Assembly (NCBI GenBank): GCA_035550375.1 | Contig: DASZPH010000084.1 | Span: 62,001 to 126,000, forward strand | Length of the DNA: 64,000 nucleotides | Direction: 5' to 3' | Source: DASSFG01 sp035550375 | Lineage (GTDB): Bacteria; Planctomycetota; Planctomycetia; Pirellulales; JAICIG01 | Part shown: positions 36,801 through 45,725 of the stretch, in pieces | How the letters are laid out: the number at the start of each line of letters is the position of its first letter | Numbering within the stretch: the stretch's first letter is position 1 | Program-made: the position numbers and the translations under genes | The notes under the pieces: generated by a model | What the model saw: the letters and a program-made list of their open reading frames with translations, nothing else | Told to the model about the DNA's origin: nothing | The model's database searches: none

Positions 36801-37421
36801 GCCAGCGCCGTTTCCGAGGCGCAGGCGAGCGTCGCTCCGTTGATCCCGCAGGGCTACCGAGTCGAATGGAGCGGCGAATTCAAACAGATGCAAGAGGGAG
36901 AGCGGCGCTTGATGGTGATCATCCCCGTTTCGCTCGTTTTGATCTTCATGCTGCTTTATCTCGCCTTCCGCTCGCTGCTCGACGCCGTGGTTGTCTTGAT
37001 GAACGTGGTCGAGCTGTCGCTGGGTGGCCTGTGGGCCTTGTTCCTCACGGGGACGAATTTCAGCATCGCGGCCGCCGTCGGGTTCGCGTCGATCTTCGGC
37101 GTGGCGGTGATGGACGGCTTGCTGCTCGTCTCCTCGTTCAATCAACTCCGCGCCCAGGGACTGCCGCTGCGCGAAGCGATCCTGCAAGGAGCCGAACGCC
37201 GCGTGCGCCCCGTGATGATGACCGCCCTGACGGCCATCTTCGGCCTGCTGCCGGCCGCCGTCTCCACGAAGATCGGCGCTCAGAATCAAAAGCCGCTGGC
37301 CATCGTGGTGGTCGGCAGCATGATCACGACGCTTTTTCTCACACGCTACCTGATGCCCGTGCTCTACAGCTTCTACGGCAACCGCCAGCCGCCCGAAGAC
37401 GCCGGCAGCCTGGCGCACTAA
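33897..37421 (+). CDS. heavy-metal-type RND efflux pump (CusA/CzcA family)
   Basis: The 1174-residue protein has 12 predicted helices. The first helix is NPLVVILLAIALAAVGGYAF, followed by NVEAYPDPAP. The proton-relay motif of metal RND pumps in TM4 is VDFGIIIDSTVIMVEN (about 462-480, with both Asp and the Glu). EFMPPLEEGHLWIRGIFPVS matches the porter region of CzcA-like members. It is about 120 residues longer than typical CusA (about 1047), mainly from an Ala/Gly/Ser-rich insertion at about 864-943 in the second porter region, where the family has a short GRVPLxQLA segment. Export of mono- or divalent metal ions is inferred; the specificity is unknown. Confidence 0.92.
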   Translation: MIAKLIHWSISNPLVVILLAIALAAVGGYAFMNVNVEAYPDPAPAIVEVIAQSRGRSAEEMERLVTIPLEVALAGMPGLKYTRSKSLFGLTYINNQFEYGVDYTSARQEVINRMLIAELPTDVEPQISPRSPIGEILRYAVTCPKDAFGNNIYSLGDLRTLQTWTLEREFRRIPGIVDVTSFGGLMKRYEIHPDPDRLKKYGITLGTLQQAIADSNANVSGDYLVQGETAAVVRGLGLIGRGRDPMQHILSMRDPVDAVEYLRAEEQKRLRQLRQIVVSTTNNVPIRVDQLVEGGPLGPGEEIGTQGVVVGHLTRLGKMALSRPLRDRDGRVVVDAKNNRIWVDEEEAIQGLVLLRKGAESLPALKLVKAKIEELNNPALGRLPPGIKIEPYYDRTDLINTTTETVHENLFVGIVLVTVILLMFLSNVRSAIIIAINLPLALMFAFFVLFMRGKSANLLSIGAVDFGIIIDSTVIMVENIYRILSTGKYAEFSINERIVRAAHEIERSLLFSTLIMVCALLPLFTMTGPEGQLFRPMAETYAFALGGALLLSSTIAPVLCLLLFRNLRPTRDNFLVRYLKRSYLHNLQFCLNYRWLVVGAFSLLIGGTVACLPYLGREFMPPLEEGHLWIRGIFPVSISLEQNAESSRLAREVMQDYAEVETVVCQLGRPESGTDPTGFYSAEFFVPLKPFQNWPATEEVKGWRRWFSQTRPRTKPELVRAMSKELEELLPGVNWNFSQVIRDNVLEVLSGVQGENSVKIVGPDLDKLEELGQATTAVLRGVPGVKDVGLYRIQGQCNLELPIDRDKCSLWNVSVADVNDVIQAAIGGKKVSDMIEGEKTFDIILRWPKRLRQDESNILNIPVDVTDQLVTAGFAGGAGATPLSGASQQVASLGSSVTLPSLTGSMSTSLDISNSPRERLGDLVTPLADDLEGLDPKGQFIRPGASMITREMGNRMVAVKFSVRDRDLASAVSEAQASVAPLIPQGYRVEWSGEFKQMQEGERRLMVIIPVSLVLIFMLLYLAFRSLLDAVVVLMNVVELSLGGLWALFLTGTNFSIAAAVGFASIFGVAVMDGLLLVSSFNQLRAQGLPLREAILQGAERRVRPVMMTALTAIFGLLPAAVSTKIGAQNQKPLAIVVVGSMITTLFLTRYLMPVLYSFYGNRQPPEDAGSLAH

Positions 37422-37493
37422 GACGGCGGCGAGCTACTTGTCCTTTTGGCCTCCGCAGAGCGTGCTTTCGCGGAGCGAAAGCCGACAACGCTG

Positions 37494-38561
37494 CTACCGG
37501 GCCAGCCGATCGCGAATAACCGGCCAGGCGACGGGCGGACGACCGTTCGACGAGCACGAGATGGTGGTGTGATCGGCCGGGACGATCACCACGTCGTCGA
37601 CCCCCGGCAACAGCGCGTTCTCGATCTCCACCAGGCCGTCGTTGGAGCCCATGCGGGCCTCGACCACGTCGGCCCAACCTTGCATTTTGTTGCCCCACGG
37701 CTTGCTCCACTCCGCGTCGGGCACGCACACGGTGGACCACCGCAGCACGTTCGCCGCATACCGCCAGCCGCAGCTACGGTTGCCGGCCACGATCGTGTAT
37801 CGCACGTTGTCGCGGCGTGCTTTGCCGTTCAGTTGCACAAGAAACGCTGCGCCCGGCGCGATGTCGCGGCGGGCCTCTCCCAGCCCGTCGGTGATCATCC
37901 AGGTCCACGACCAGTCTGGCTCGGTGCAGCAGAGACCGCAGTGCTCCACGAAATCGCTGAAGACGCTGAACCGCGAGTAGCACGAGCCGTGATTCGGCGG
38001 AGCCAGCAGAATCAACCGCTCGACGCCGCCGGCGTAGCTTTGGCCTTCGAGGTAGGCGCGAGCGACGATTCCCCCCATGCTGTGACCCACGATGTCAAAC
38101 ATCAGCCGCGGATGCGTACGGCGCAGTCGGGCAATCTCGCCCGCGAGCAGCGCCGCGCTGTCGTCGAGCGGCTGGTCGTTGGGATAAGCGAACGTCGCGA
38201 CGGCGTAACCCTCTTGCGCGATCAAGGGGGTCAGGTCCTGCCAGTGTTCGACGCACGAGTCGAGGCCGTGGATCAGAACCACCAGACGCCCGGCGTCATC
38301 AAGTCCATCCGGTAGCCGCAGGCCATACCGCTGGGCGGCCTCCTGCTGGGCGGCGGGCTCGAAATAGTCGACGGAACTGCGTGCCCAGCGCCGCGCCGTC
38401 GCCGCGCAGGCATCGATCGATGTGCTCCAACATCGGCCGATCTGCCCGGCGGTGCGCGACGCGAACTCCCGGGTCTGTCGGAACCAGGTCCATTCCGCCG
38501 ATGCGTCCTGCGGCGAAAAGACGACGATGCCCAGAGCCACGGTCAGAAGAAGGCGGTACAT
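37494..38561 (-). CDS. exported alpha/beta-hydrolase, lipase-like
   Basis: The 355-residue product has a signal peptide (YRLLLTVALGIVVFSPQDASA). GRLVVLIHGLDSCVEHW gives the oxyanion region and FDIVGHSMGGIVARAYL the nucleophile Ser. Candidate acid and base residues lie in ARMGSNDGLVEIEN and VIVPADHTTI, where the His is plausible. Similar to esterase/lipase (PGAP1-like or triacylglycerol lipase) proteins. RBS GGAGGAA lies upstream of the ATG at 38561. It faces the pump gene with a 72-bp convergent gap. Confidence 0.85.
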   Translation of the reverse strand: MYRLLLTVALGIVVFSPQDASAEWTWFRQTREFASRTAGQIGRCWSTSIDACAATARRWARSSVDYFEPAAQQEAAQRYGLRLPDGLDDAGRLVVLIHGLDSCVEHWQDLTPLIAQEGYAVATFAYPNDQPLDDSAALLAGEIARLRRTHPRLMFDIVGHSMGGIVARAYLEGQSYAGGVERLILLAPPNHGSCYSRFSVFSDFVEHCGLCCTEPDWSWTWMITDGLGEARRDIAPGAAFLVQLNGKARRDNVRYTIVAGNRSCGWRYAANVLRWSTVCVPDAEWSKPWGNKMQGWADVVEARMGSNDGLVEIENALLPGVDDVVIVPADHTTISCSSNGRPPVAWPVIRDRLAR

Positions 38562-38730
38562 GCGAGTTCCTCCACGAGCGGGCGCGATAGGGGCGGTTAA
38601 CCGACTCACTTTCAGCCTAACGCGACGCGCAGTGCGAGGCAAACTGCCCCCGACGCGACCGGCGCGTAGGCCCAAGGTCGCAGGGCGATGTGCCCAGGCA
38701 TCCTGACGTCGAAGGGTATCGCCACCGGCG

Positions 38731-39177
38731 CTACCGATTGCCCGCCGGATGAGCCTCAAGCCGCGCGAGCAAGCCGAGCACCTCGTTCTCCAAAACGGGC
38801 ATCGCCTCGTTTGCATGAGCGAAGTCGACGTCATGCACGCTCCAGAACTCGACTTGCTCGACCCAGGCGGAAAATCGGCTGGCGATCAGCGGCCGATGCT
38901 CGGCCTCTTTTACGGCCACGATGTGCCGGGCAGACCGGAAGTCGTCCTCCGTTACCGCCAGCGGCAGGCGGAGGTACGCCTCGACGGGGATGGAAAGCGC
39001 CGCCAGCCTGGCGATCGTGTGGCACGAAAGCGGCCCCGGGTTTTCTTTGACCAGCGCCAGCCCCCTCGATTCGGCCCGCCAGGGCGTGCCGCGCCCCTGG
39101 GCGTGCCAGTTGAAGAAGATCTCGGCAAACCGGCTGCGGTAATAGTTGCCCGTGCAGAGAAAGAGAACGCGGTTCAT
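38731..39177 (-). CDS. low-molecular-weight phosphatase-like protein
   Basis: The 148-residue product starts NRVLFLCTGNYYRSRFAEIFF, the LMW-PTP P-loop C-x5-R with Cys8 and Arg14. The expected general-acid Asp of the C-terminal DPxx segment is not clearly present; HDVDFAHANE is the best candidate. It could be a tyrosine phosphatase, an arsenate reductase-like enzyme or a relative with altered chemistry. The first is favoured but unproven. ATG at 39177; the open frame continues 30 nt upstream. Confidence 0.75.
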   Translation of the reverse strand: MNRVLFLCTGNYYRSRFAEIFFNWHAQGRGTPWRAESRGLALVKENPGPLSCHTIARLAALSIPVEAYLRLPLAVTEDDFRSARHIVAVKEAEHRPLIASRFSAWVEQVEFWSVHDVDFAHANEAMPVLENEVLGLLARLEAHPAGNR

Positions 39178-39333
39178 AGGTCGGCTCGTCCTCCCGTTTG
39201 TTGCCACGTGCGACGAGCGCGGCGTGATTCAAGATACGCGGCCCAAGACGCGCGAAAAACATACATCAAGGCCGCATCGCCGTCCAGCGGCAGCGAAGGC
39301 AACCCGCCGATGTACTACAAGAGCGGAGTGAAG

Positions 39334-39371
39334 ATCAAAAGGCGCCGTCTGGCTATGGCTCAGCGGCGCCT
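39334..39371 (-). terminator. Rho-independent terminator of the 39387 gene
   Basis: On the minus strand AGGCGCCG, a 16-nt loop and CGGCGCCT form a perfect 8-bp stem followed by TTTGATC. It sits 16 bp after the stop of the polytopic membrane protein. Confidence 0.65.
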
Positions 39372-39386
39372 GAGGCCTTGTGCCTT

Positions 39387-41126
39387 TTATAACCTGTATC
39401 TCGACCAGAGGCGTTGTGGCAAACCGGTCTTCAGCAGGCTGATGAGTGCGGCGAGGCCGAACGATAGTGCGCCCAACAGCAAGTAATCCAAGCCGCTCAG
39501 CAGCAAGCGGAGTAGGCTGTAGACACGTTCTCCGGCAATGGCCATCCACAGAGTCATGCCGAGTCCGGCGGCAACAAAATACGCCCGATTCCTTACAAAT
39601 CGGCCGTAGCAGACGCCCAGGACGGCGGCGGCGAAGGGATAGGCATACGCCAAGAGCAACATTTTCCAAGACAATCCGGCGAGCCTCGCTTGCGGCACGG
39701 CCAACCATGCCGTCCAAGCGATGACGGACGCGCTCAGCATGACCGCGCCAAAGTCCTGCAGAGCTTTGGCGAAGCGGTCCTCGGGCAAACTACCCACCAC
39801 CAGGACAATGGCCAACAGCAGGTGCCAAGGGACGACGGCAAACTGGCCAAGGATCCAGCTCTCCTGATATTCGATGGTTAGTCCTGCCAGCATGATCAGG
39901 GCAGCCGCGAATAACCGCGCCGAACTGCGATAGAAAAAGGCAGGCGCCAATTGCATCAGCCCGCACATCAGAATCGGCAGGGGGCTCGGATTCAGGAGAT
40001 CGACGAGGTGCGACTCGGGGCGAACTACCGCCAAACCGGCGACCGACAAGCTCAAAAAATCGACCGCGCCCGGCAAGCGACGCGCGGTGGCCAGGGCATA
40101 CAGGGCGATGCAAACGCTAAGCGTGACGAAGAGCGGCTCCGCGCCCAGGCTCTCGACAAAGGTCTTGAAAAACTTCTGCTGCCAAAACGTCGTCGCCGGC
40201 TGCCAGGCGGCGAGCGCCATGAGCACAACCGGCATACCCAGGGAGACCGCCCGCGTCAGCCGCCGGCCGGACACGATCGCCGCCTCGACCAAGAGCAGAT
40301 TGACGGCCACGAGCGGCGGCACAAGAAAGTAGGGCCGAAAGAGGCTGTCTACGCCGGGGACAGGGTGGAACGACAGGCAGAGGTAGTAGTGGCGCAGTCC
40401 CGCAGCGACTCCCAAAATGACGAACAGTGGCCAGGGAAAGAAGGGCCACCGCCAGGGAGTGCCGTTTTCTTTGACGTAGTCGGCGCCTCGGCGCACCGCC
40501 GGCAAAAGCACCAGAAGGGCCGCCGCGGCCGCAAGCGAGAAACCGAACAGCGCCCAGGGGAGAGACTCGTTCCACGATTCGGTCAAAAGGGGCGAGATCG
40601 CCAGCGGGTAGAGAAAGAAGAGGCCGAGAAACAGGTGGTACGACAACCGGTACCAGAACCGCAGGCCGATACCCAGCGTGAACAGTAGTCCTTCGCTGAC
40701 GAGGAGAGCAAATAAGTAGCTCCCCAGAAAGTTCTCGAAGCCCGACTGGAAGTCGCGCAATCCCTGCGCGTCGAAACGTGCCAGCGACAGGTCGCACGAG
40801 ACCGAAATGGCCACGAACAACAGCACGATGACCAGCAGGATCGTGCGTGCGTCGTTCCAGACGCTGCCCAGACGGATGATAAGCCAGGCCGTGCCTGCCA
40901 GGATAAGCGAGAAGACCATCAGGCCGAGGATCATGGCCCGCGTCTGGAACGCGTCGCCCCCCAGGAACGACAGCCGCAGCCCATAGAGGACCAACGCGGC
41001 GCTAACAACGTAGAACGGGTTGTGATTGTAGAGGAACCGGGCCAGATTGTGGGCGCCCTGGGGCGCACAGCCAGCCGGAGACGGCTCAGGCGACAGAGAT
41101 TCCGCAGCCGTGGAATCGCCGTACAT
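39387..41126 (-). CDS. large polytopic membrane protein, unknown function
   Basis: The 579-residue protein has about 14-15 hydrophobic helices spread along its whole length, with a short polar N terminus (YGDSTAAESLSPEPSPAG). No transporter signature (ABC, MFS or APC) or glycosyltransferase-C DxD motif was found by eye. A conserved-looking loop reads HYYLCLSFHPVPGVDSLFRP. It resembles large planctomycete membrane proteins without assigned function. It ends at a strong hairpin terminator. Confidence 0.8.
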   Translation of the reverse strand: MYGDSTAAESLSPEPSPAGCAPQGAHNLARFLYNHNPFYVVSAALVLYGLRLSFLGGDAFQTRAMILGLMVFSLILAGTAWLIIRLGSVWNDARTILLVIVLLFVAISVSCDLSLARFDAQGLRDFQSGFENFLGSYLFALLVSEGLLFTLGIGLRFWYRLSYHLFLGLFFLYPLAISPLLTESWNESLPWALFGFSLAAAAALLVLLPAVRRGADYVKENGTPWRWPFFPWPLFVILGVAAGLRHYYLCLSFHPVPGVDSLFRPYFLVPPLVAVNLLLVEAAIVSGRRLTRAVSLGMPVVLMALAAWQPATTFWQQKFFKTFVESLGAEPLFVTLSVCIALYALATARRLPGAVDFLSLSVAGLAVVRPESHLVDLLNPSPLPILMCGLMQLAPAFFYRSSARLFAAALIMLAGLTIEYQESWILGQFAVVPWHLLLAIVLVVGSLPEDRFAKALQDFGAVMLSASVIAWTAWLAVPQARLAGLSWKMLLLAYAYPFAAAVLGVCYGRFVRNRAYFVAAGLGMTLWMAIAGERVYSLLRLLLSGLDYLLLGALSFGLAALISLLKTGLPQRLWSRYRL

Positions 41127-41470
41127 AATGTCACCTCACGCGGTTGCTCGGCCGGCGCCGGTCGCGCGGTGACGACGTATGGAAAAATAGCGAGACATCA
41201 CAGGCCCGGGCCTGCTTCGACCGTCAACCAGCAGCGCGCCGATAGTCAGAAAACGGAACGAGTCGAACGACGAGATAGAAGAATTGCTTGAGGCCCAAGC
41301 GACCTCACTCTCGGAATTATTGGCGTGGTGACGCTCGCGAGCAAGGCAGGCTCGCGCGGTTCTGCGATTCAGACGCAACTCTCGAAGACGGCCTCTCCGA
41401 CTCGCCTGGCTATTCTTACGTCTGAATTGCAGTGTTGTTTGCGATGTAGAAGCCGCAAACGAGAGTCCGT
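41127..41470. other. 344-bp intergenic stretch
   Basis: Between two minus-strand genes. A minus-strand frame (41136-41474) of 112 residues has a composition unlike a protein and overlaps the end of the gene at 41471; I see no supported gene. It probably holds the promoter of the membrane-protein gene. Confidence 0.4.
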
Positions 41471-43723
41471 TCAAATCTCGGCCACGAGCATGGAATGGAT
41501 TTCCAGCGAGGGCAGTTCCACCGTGATGCCGTCTTGGCCGACGCGACGCTCGAGTTCACGGCCGCCCGGCTCGACACGACACGATTTGGGCGTGATGCCG
41601 ACGAAAGCCACTTCGATTCCATGAATGGGAATCGTCTCTTCGCGTAGCGGCACGTCGGCCGCGGGAAGGCCATGGTTCGCCGCCGTGTTAACGCCATTAA
41701 AGAAGTGAATAATCCATCGTGTGCCGGCCTCATCGCTCTGCGCGAAACACGTCGCTTGCACGCAGAGCGGCGCCTTGACTTGCACCGGCACCGGCTCGCG
41801 CGCCGCCCATTCCAGGGCTCTCGCCAAGAGGAGCCGCTGGTAGGGATAAGCGTAGCTCCACAGCGCCGCGTCGATGGCCGCGGCAAAGTAGACAACCTTT
41901 CCTTTGCCAAAAGGGCGCGCGATCATCGCTGGAATCGCCGGTCCGCTGTCTCCCTCAGGCGTCATCGTTGCCACAACCTCGACCGCCTCGCCCGGCTGAC
42001 TGACTCGTACAAGAGGGCCCCGGAAATTGGCTGCTTGTCCGGGCACGAGCTGCCGCAGTCGGTCGTCGTTAAATAATGGGTGATCCTTCCAGGCCAATCG
42101 GGCCACACCTGTTCTCTCTTGCCAATAACGCTCGTCGACGGTGACGGCAAAGTTCGCGTCGAGTTTGGCTCGCTCAAGCGGCGCTTTCGGCCGGCCTTCA
42201 AAAGAAACGCCGAACACGTCTGCCAGTGCAAAGTCGCCCCTCGGTCTGCCCAGTTCGTCAAACAGCGACGTTTCCGCCGAGGCCACAAGCCCGCCGCCCG
42301 AGCGAACGTACTCTCGCACGGCGTCGACGGCCTGGCGGGAAAGAGCCGCCGCGTTGGGCAGTAAGAGCGCCGAGTAGCCCATGAGGGCGTCGGCCGTAAT
42401 GTCCCAGTCGTTGACGAGGGACAACGGAAGGTGCGTTTCGCAGGCACAACGAAATGCGCCGAACTGGTGCGCAAGAAACCGCTCGGGCACATCGCGATAG
42501 GCGTAGAATTGCCGAGTCTGCTCGCTGACGAGTTGGGCCGCCCACGCCAGCCGGCGGGTGCGCGTCAACCAGCGGCTGCGCTGCCGAACCTGCTCAAAAA
42601 CCGTCTGCGTGGAGTGGGTGGGTACGGGCCAGCCGAACGATTCCGCTGTAATGCTGCCGCCCGTCAGGGCGAGCAGGTTTCGAGTCCGCCGTTCGTGGGC
42701 GGGAAAACTATCGCTGCCGTAGGGATTTCCGCGAGACATCAAGTAGGCTTCTGAGGCGTTCGGTCTATCGCCGGCCACGGCGCGCAGATAAGCCGCGCCG
42801 AAAGCCGGGGCCACGCTGCCGCCGAAATTCGTCTCATCCAGCCACCATTCCTGCATCGGCAGGTCGAACAGCAGGTTCAGCCGCGTCGGCATGGCACGGG
42901 GCAGGTGCAAAAAATGGCCGTACCGGCCGGCGTTCACCGACCACGACATGAGCACGGCGTTACGATCGACTTGTTTGAGGCGATCCTGCATCCGGCGATA
43001 ATGGCCCTCCAACCGCTCGCCGCGCCACACGAGGTACCGCCGATAGGCAACGTCGTCTAGGTTCACCTGGTCCGGCAGATCCAGGTCTCGATCACGTCGG
43101 TAGGCGGCCTGACACGCCGGGCAGTAGCAAATGGGGGGATGATAATTGCCGTCGAACGAGAAACCGTCGAGGTGATAGTCTTCGACCAATTCGCAGCAAA
43201 CGTCGATCAGGTAATCGCCCCAAGGACCAAGATTGCAGCCGACGCGCGTGCCGAGATTCTGTTCCTCGGGCGCGAGTTTCAGCACCGACCCGGCGTTGTC
43301 AGGGTGAACGCGCCAATCGGGGTGCTCTTTGACGAGCTCAACGGGCGGGAAAGGGGGCAGACCGAGCACGAGTTTCATGCTGCGGCGATGGCAGCCGTCA
43401 ACGAATGCCCTGAGTAGCCGGTCGTCGTCCGGCTTCAAACGACCGCCGTCGCGCCGCAGCGGGTAATAAGGCCACACCGCGTTGCCGTGGACGACTTGGA
43501 CTGCCGCGTCCGCAGCTTTGTCGACATCGCCAGGCGTAAGAAAGGCCATGCGGGTGACGTCGAAGACCCAGGCGGGTATCTCGACCGGCCGGAACGCGCC
43601 GGTCTCCAATTCAGCCGCGGCGAGCCGCCCGGGACCGGTGAGCACCGCCAACGGTAGCCCAAGAGCCGTCCCGCTGGCGGCAGCCAGGAACCTGCGGCGG
43701 CTTGCAAGAATATCGGGTCGCAT
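41471..43723 (-). CDS. Tat-exported glycoside-hydrolase-like protein with beta-galactosidase trimerisation-type domain
   Basis: The 750-residue protein starts with a twin-arginine signal (SRRRFLAAASGTALGLPLAV). The first half is a TIM-barrel-like region with GLPPFPPVELVKEHPDWRVH, DYHLDGFSFDGNYHPPICYC and a CxxC pair (ICYCPACQAAY). The second half carries ALMGYSALLLPNAAALSRQA and an EYVRSGGGLVASAETSLFDE segment typical of GH42 trimerisation (glutamine-amidotransferase-like) domains. The catalytic acids are not certain. It probably acts on polysaccharide in the periplasm. Confidence 0.75.
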   Translation of the reverse strand: MRPDILASRRRFLAAASGTALGLPLAVLTGPGRLAAAELETGAFRPVEIPAWVFDVTRMAFLTPGDVDKAADAAVQVVHGNAVWPYYPLRRDGGRLKPDDDRLLRAFVDGCHRRSMKLVLGLPPFPPVELVKEHPDWRVHPDNAGSVLKLAPEEQNLGTRVGCNLGPWGDYLIDVCCELVEDYHLDGFSFDGNYHPPICYCPACQAAYRRDRDLDLPDQVNLDDVAYRRYLVWRGERLEGHYRRMQDRLKQVDRNAVLMSWSVNAGRYGHFLHLPRAMPTRLNLLFDLPMQEWWLDETNFGGSVAPAFGAAYLRAVAGDRPNASEAYLMSRGNPYGSDSFPAHERRTRNLLALTGGSITAESFGWPVPTHSTQTVFEQVRQRSRWLTRTRRLAWAAQLVSEQTRQFYAYRDVPERFLAHQFGAFRCACETHLPLSLVNDWDITADALMGYSALLLPNAAALSRQAVDAVREYVRSGGGLVASAETSLFDELGRPRGDFALADVFGVSFEGRPKAPLERAKLDANFAVTVDERYWQERTGVARLAWKDHPLFNDDRLRQLVPGQAANFRGPLVRVSQPGEAVEVVATMTPEGDSGPAIPAMIARPFGKGKVVYFAAAIDAALWSYAYPYQRLLLARALEWAAREPVPVQVKAPLCVQATCFAQSDEAGTRWIIHFFNGVNTAANHGLPAADVPLREETIPIHGIEVAFVGITPKSCRVEPGGRELERRVGQDGITVELPSLEIHSMLVAEI

Positions 43724-43938
43724 TTCCCGTGTTCACCTCAGCAAAAGAATGAACGTCCCCTTTTCGGGCAACGGCGCTCCATCTTCTCCAACGTGGCGAC
43801 CCGGCTCAAGTAGATACCGTTACGGTCTACCCGTCGGCCGCCCAGAGACTTCGGGCGCGTCGCCAAATAAAATAGACGCTGCCGCCGGAGCATGATCCAG
43901 AGAACGATGGTCGGCGGCTGAAACCGAGGAACGAACCG

Positions 43939-44424
43939 GTGGCCAAGAAAAAGACCGCTAAGAACAGCTCGCAACGGCCGGCCAAGCGGAGCACGAAAGC
44001 CGCGAAGACGAAGCCCGCTCGCAGGCCCAGCAAGAAGGCCGCGGAGAAAACGCCCCGAGCCAGGGCGAAGAAGGCACCGGCTCTGCCGCGACCGACCATC
44101 ACGGGCGAGGAAAAGCTGTTTTTGCTCTTCAAGGACGACTACCACGCCCGCCAGATCTTCGACTTCTTGCGCGTGGAAACGGTGCGCGAGCTGGAACAGT
44201 TCGCCCCGGCCGACATCGTCAAACGCCTGAGCCGCCCGATTGTCGAGTCCGTCGAGCGAATCCGCCACCGACTGGCGGAAAAGAACCGCTATTTGTCGGG
44301 CGACGAGGGGTTTTTGGTGGGAACGATGAAGTCGCCCCAGTGGCAGATCAATGGCGGCCAGGGGTGCCAACTTGAAGAAGGGAGCCCGGCTGTCGTCGGG
44401 CAGACGGTCCGTGGTCGCCCTTAA
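43939..44424 (+). CDS. Lys-rich-tailed protein with C-terminal helical domain
   Basis: The 161-residue product starts at a GTG with GAGGAA 9 nt upstream. Residues 1-48 are Lys/Ala/Arg-rich and histone H1-like (AKKKTAKNSSQRPAKRSTKA). Residues 55-120 form a compact helical region (FLLFKDDYHARQIFDFLRVE, then LSRPIVESVERIRHRLAEKN) of the size of a helix-hairpin-helix or RNAP alpha-CTD-like module. It is probably DNA-binding (inferred from charge). Its stop overlaps the convergent gene at 44421 by 4 bp. Confidence 0.7.
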   Translation: MAKKKTAKNSSQRPAKRSTKAAKTKPARRPSKKAAEKTPRARAKKAPALPRPTITGEEKLFLLFKDDYHARQIFDFLRVETVRELEQFAPADIVKRLSRPIVESVERIRHRLAEKNRYLSGDEGFLVGTMKSPQWQINGGQGCQLEEGSPAVVGQTVRGRP

Positions 44425-45725
44425 TCCGCTTCCTGCGCCTCCAGCCGACTTGGAACGTCGAGCAGATTCGGGGCGGGATTGTACCCGCCCCAATCTTTGG
44501 CGAGTTGCAGGAAGTTTGCCATGATCTGCCGGGAGTTCTGCGGCGTGCCCGCCAGTTCGATATGGAACTGGGCGGCGTAGACGTAGCGGTCTTTCAAGCG
44601 CATGCACTGGATGTCAGTCTTGCCTCCGGCGCCTTTCGTTGCGATCTGCACCCAACCGGCCGGCAGGTACTCGATCTGGCCGCAGTGGCTTTCCATGACC
44701 TCGAACTCGCGGCTCAGTCCGGCAAGCACGGGGTCGTCGGCAATCGCCAGGACTCGCGTCTTCCCCCGCTCGAACAGGCAATCGCTGTAGTCGCCGCATT
44801 TCTTCAAAGTCGCGCCGGTGTGGCCAATGTGGCCGTAGATGGGCGACTTTGGGTTCTTGGGATCGCGGCAGTGAGGGCAATCCCAGGGCTTGTCGATGCC
44901 GGTGTCTGCCAGAATCGCCAGCCCCTGCGCTCCGCCGCACGCCGCCCAGATCGGTAGCCGCCCCGATTTCACGATCTCGTCGGTCCCACGCCAGACGTCG
45001 CGCTCCTTCTGACAGAAATCGGAGAAATTGCCCGAGAGAAAGGCGCATAACGGCCGGGGCTCCGCCGAAACGAAGGCTTCGTCGAAACTGTCGAGCCAGA
45101 GGTGTTGCGCTTGAAGCTTTTCCCAACCAGGGCAGCCGCGCGCCAGCGGAATGAACGATCGTCCCTCCCGGTTCTTCTCGTTCCATTCGCGGCGATCGAT
45201 CGTGGCGACGGCGGCGATCCAGTTCGGAAAAGCGACCTTCACCTGCGGATCGTCAAAAACTTCAACCTCGCGGAGGGTAGGATAATCTCCTGCGGCGGCG
45301 GCGATCTTCAGCCGCAAGTATTGCAGGCGGCGTGGGCCCTTCAGGCGATGCAGGCGAAACATGCGCGTCTCGGTGGCCGTCACAGTTTCCTCCAGATCGC
45401 TCCATTCCTGGCCGTCCAGGCTCGACTGCCAGACGTATCTGCGGGGCGCGTTCTGAAGTGTCATGGGATCATCGCCGACGACTTGCAGAATGGCGCCGAC
45501 CTCACGAGGCTCGCTCCAGCGGCACTGCCACCACCACGACTCGGCCTCCGTGCTTCCCTTCCAGGCGTGGGCCGCGTCGGGGTTGAATCGATCGCCGTCC
45601 ATACCGCCCGCCGCCGTGAAACCTGGCTGGTTACTCGACGCGCCCATTTCGTCCGCGCCGGCCGATGCCGGATGCACGATGTGCAGCGAGAGAACAACAG
45701 AGATGAGAGTCCGACTTATTCGCAT
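44421..45725 (-). CDS. secreted discoidin (F5/8 C) plus class I glutamine-amidotransferase-like protein
   Basis: The 434-residue product has a signal peptide (RISRTLISVVLSLHIVHPAS). An F5/8 type C-like domain follows (about 30-165: HAWKGSTEAESWWWQCRWSE, YVWQSSLDGQEWSDLEE), then a GATase1-like domain with the nucleophile region PIWAACGGAQGLAIL (C-x-G-x-Q) and QFHIELAGTPQNS, which carries the His and Glu of the triad. It is unusual for such a catalytic set to be exported and joined to a carbohydrate-binding-type domain. The ATG at 45725 is preferred over the GTG at 45737 on signal-peptide grounds. Confidence 0.7.
   Translation of the reverse strand: MRISRTLISVVLSLHIVHPASAGADEMGASSNQPGFTAAGGMDGDRFNPDAAHAWKGSTEAESWWWQCRWSEPREVGAILQVVGDDPMTLQNAPRRYVWQSSLDGQEWSDLEETVTATETRMFRLHRLKGPRRLQYLRLKIAAAAGDYPTLREVEVFDDPQVKVAFPNWIAAVATIDRREWNEKNREGRSFIPLARGCPGWEKLQAQHLWLDSFDEAFVSAEPRPLCAFLSGNFSDFCQKERDVWRGTDEIVKSGRLPIWAACGGAQGLAILADTGIDKPWDCPHCRDPKNPKSPIYGHIGHTGATLKKCGDYSDCLFERGKTRVLAIADDPVLAGLSREFEVMESHCGQIEYLPAGWVQIATKGAGGKTDIQCMRLKDRYVYAAQFHIELAGTPQNSRQIMANFLQLAKDWGGYNPAPNLLDVPSRLEAQEAD

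Noticed and set aside
33980..37418. Several minus-strand frames opposite the RND pump (His/Asp/Arg-rich)
   Set aside because: Typical antisense products of a GC-rich membrane-protein gene, with no start signals.
41136..41474. Minus-strand 112-codon frame between the GH-like and polytopic membrane genes
   Set aside because: Ser/Arg-rich shadow composition, no RBS, and it overlaps the end of the GH-like gene.
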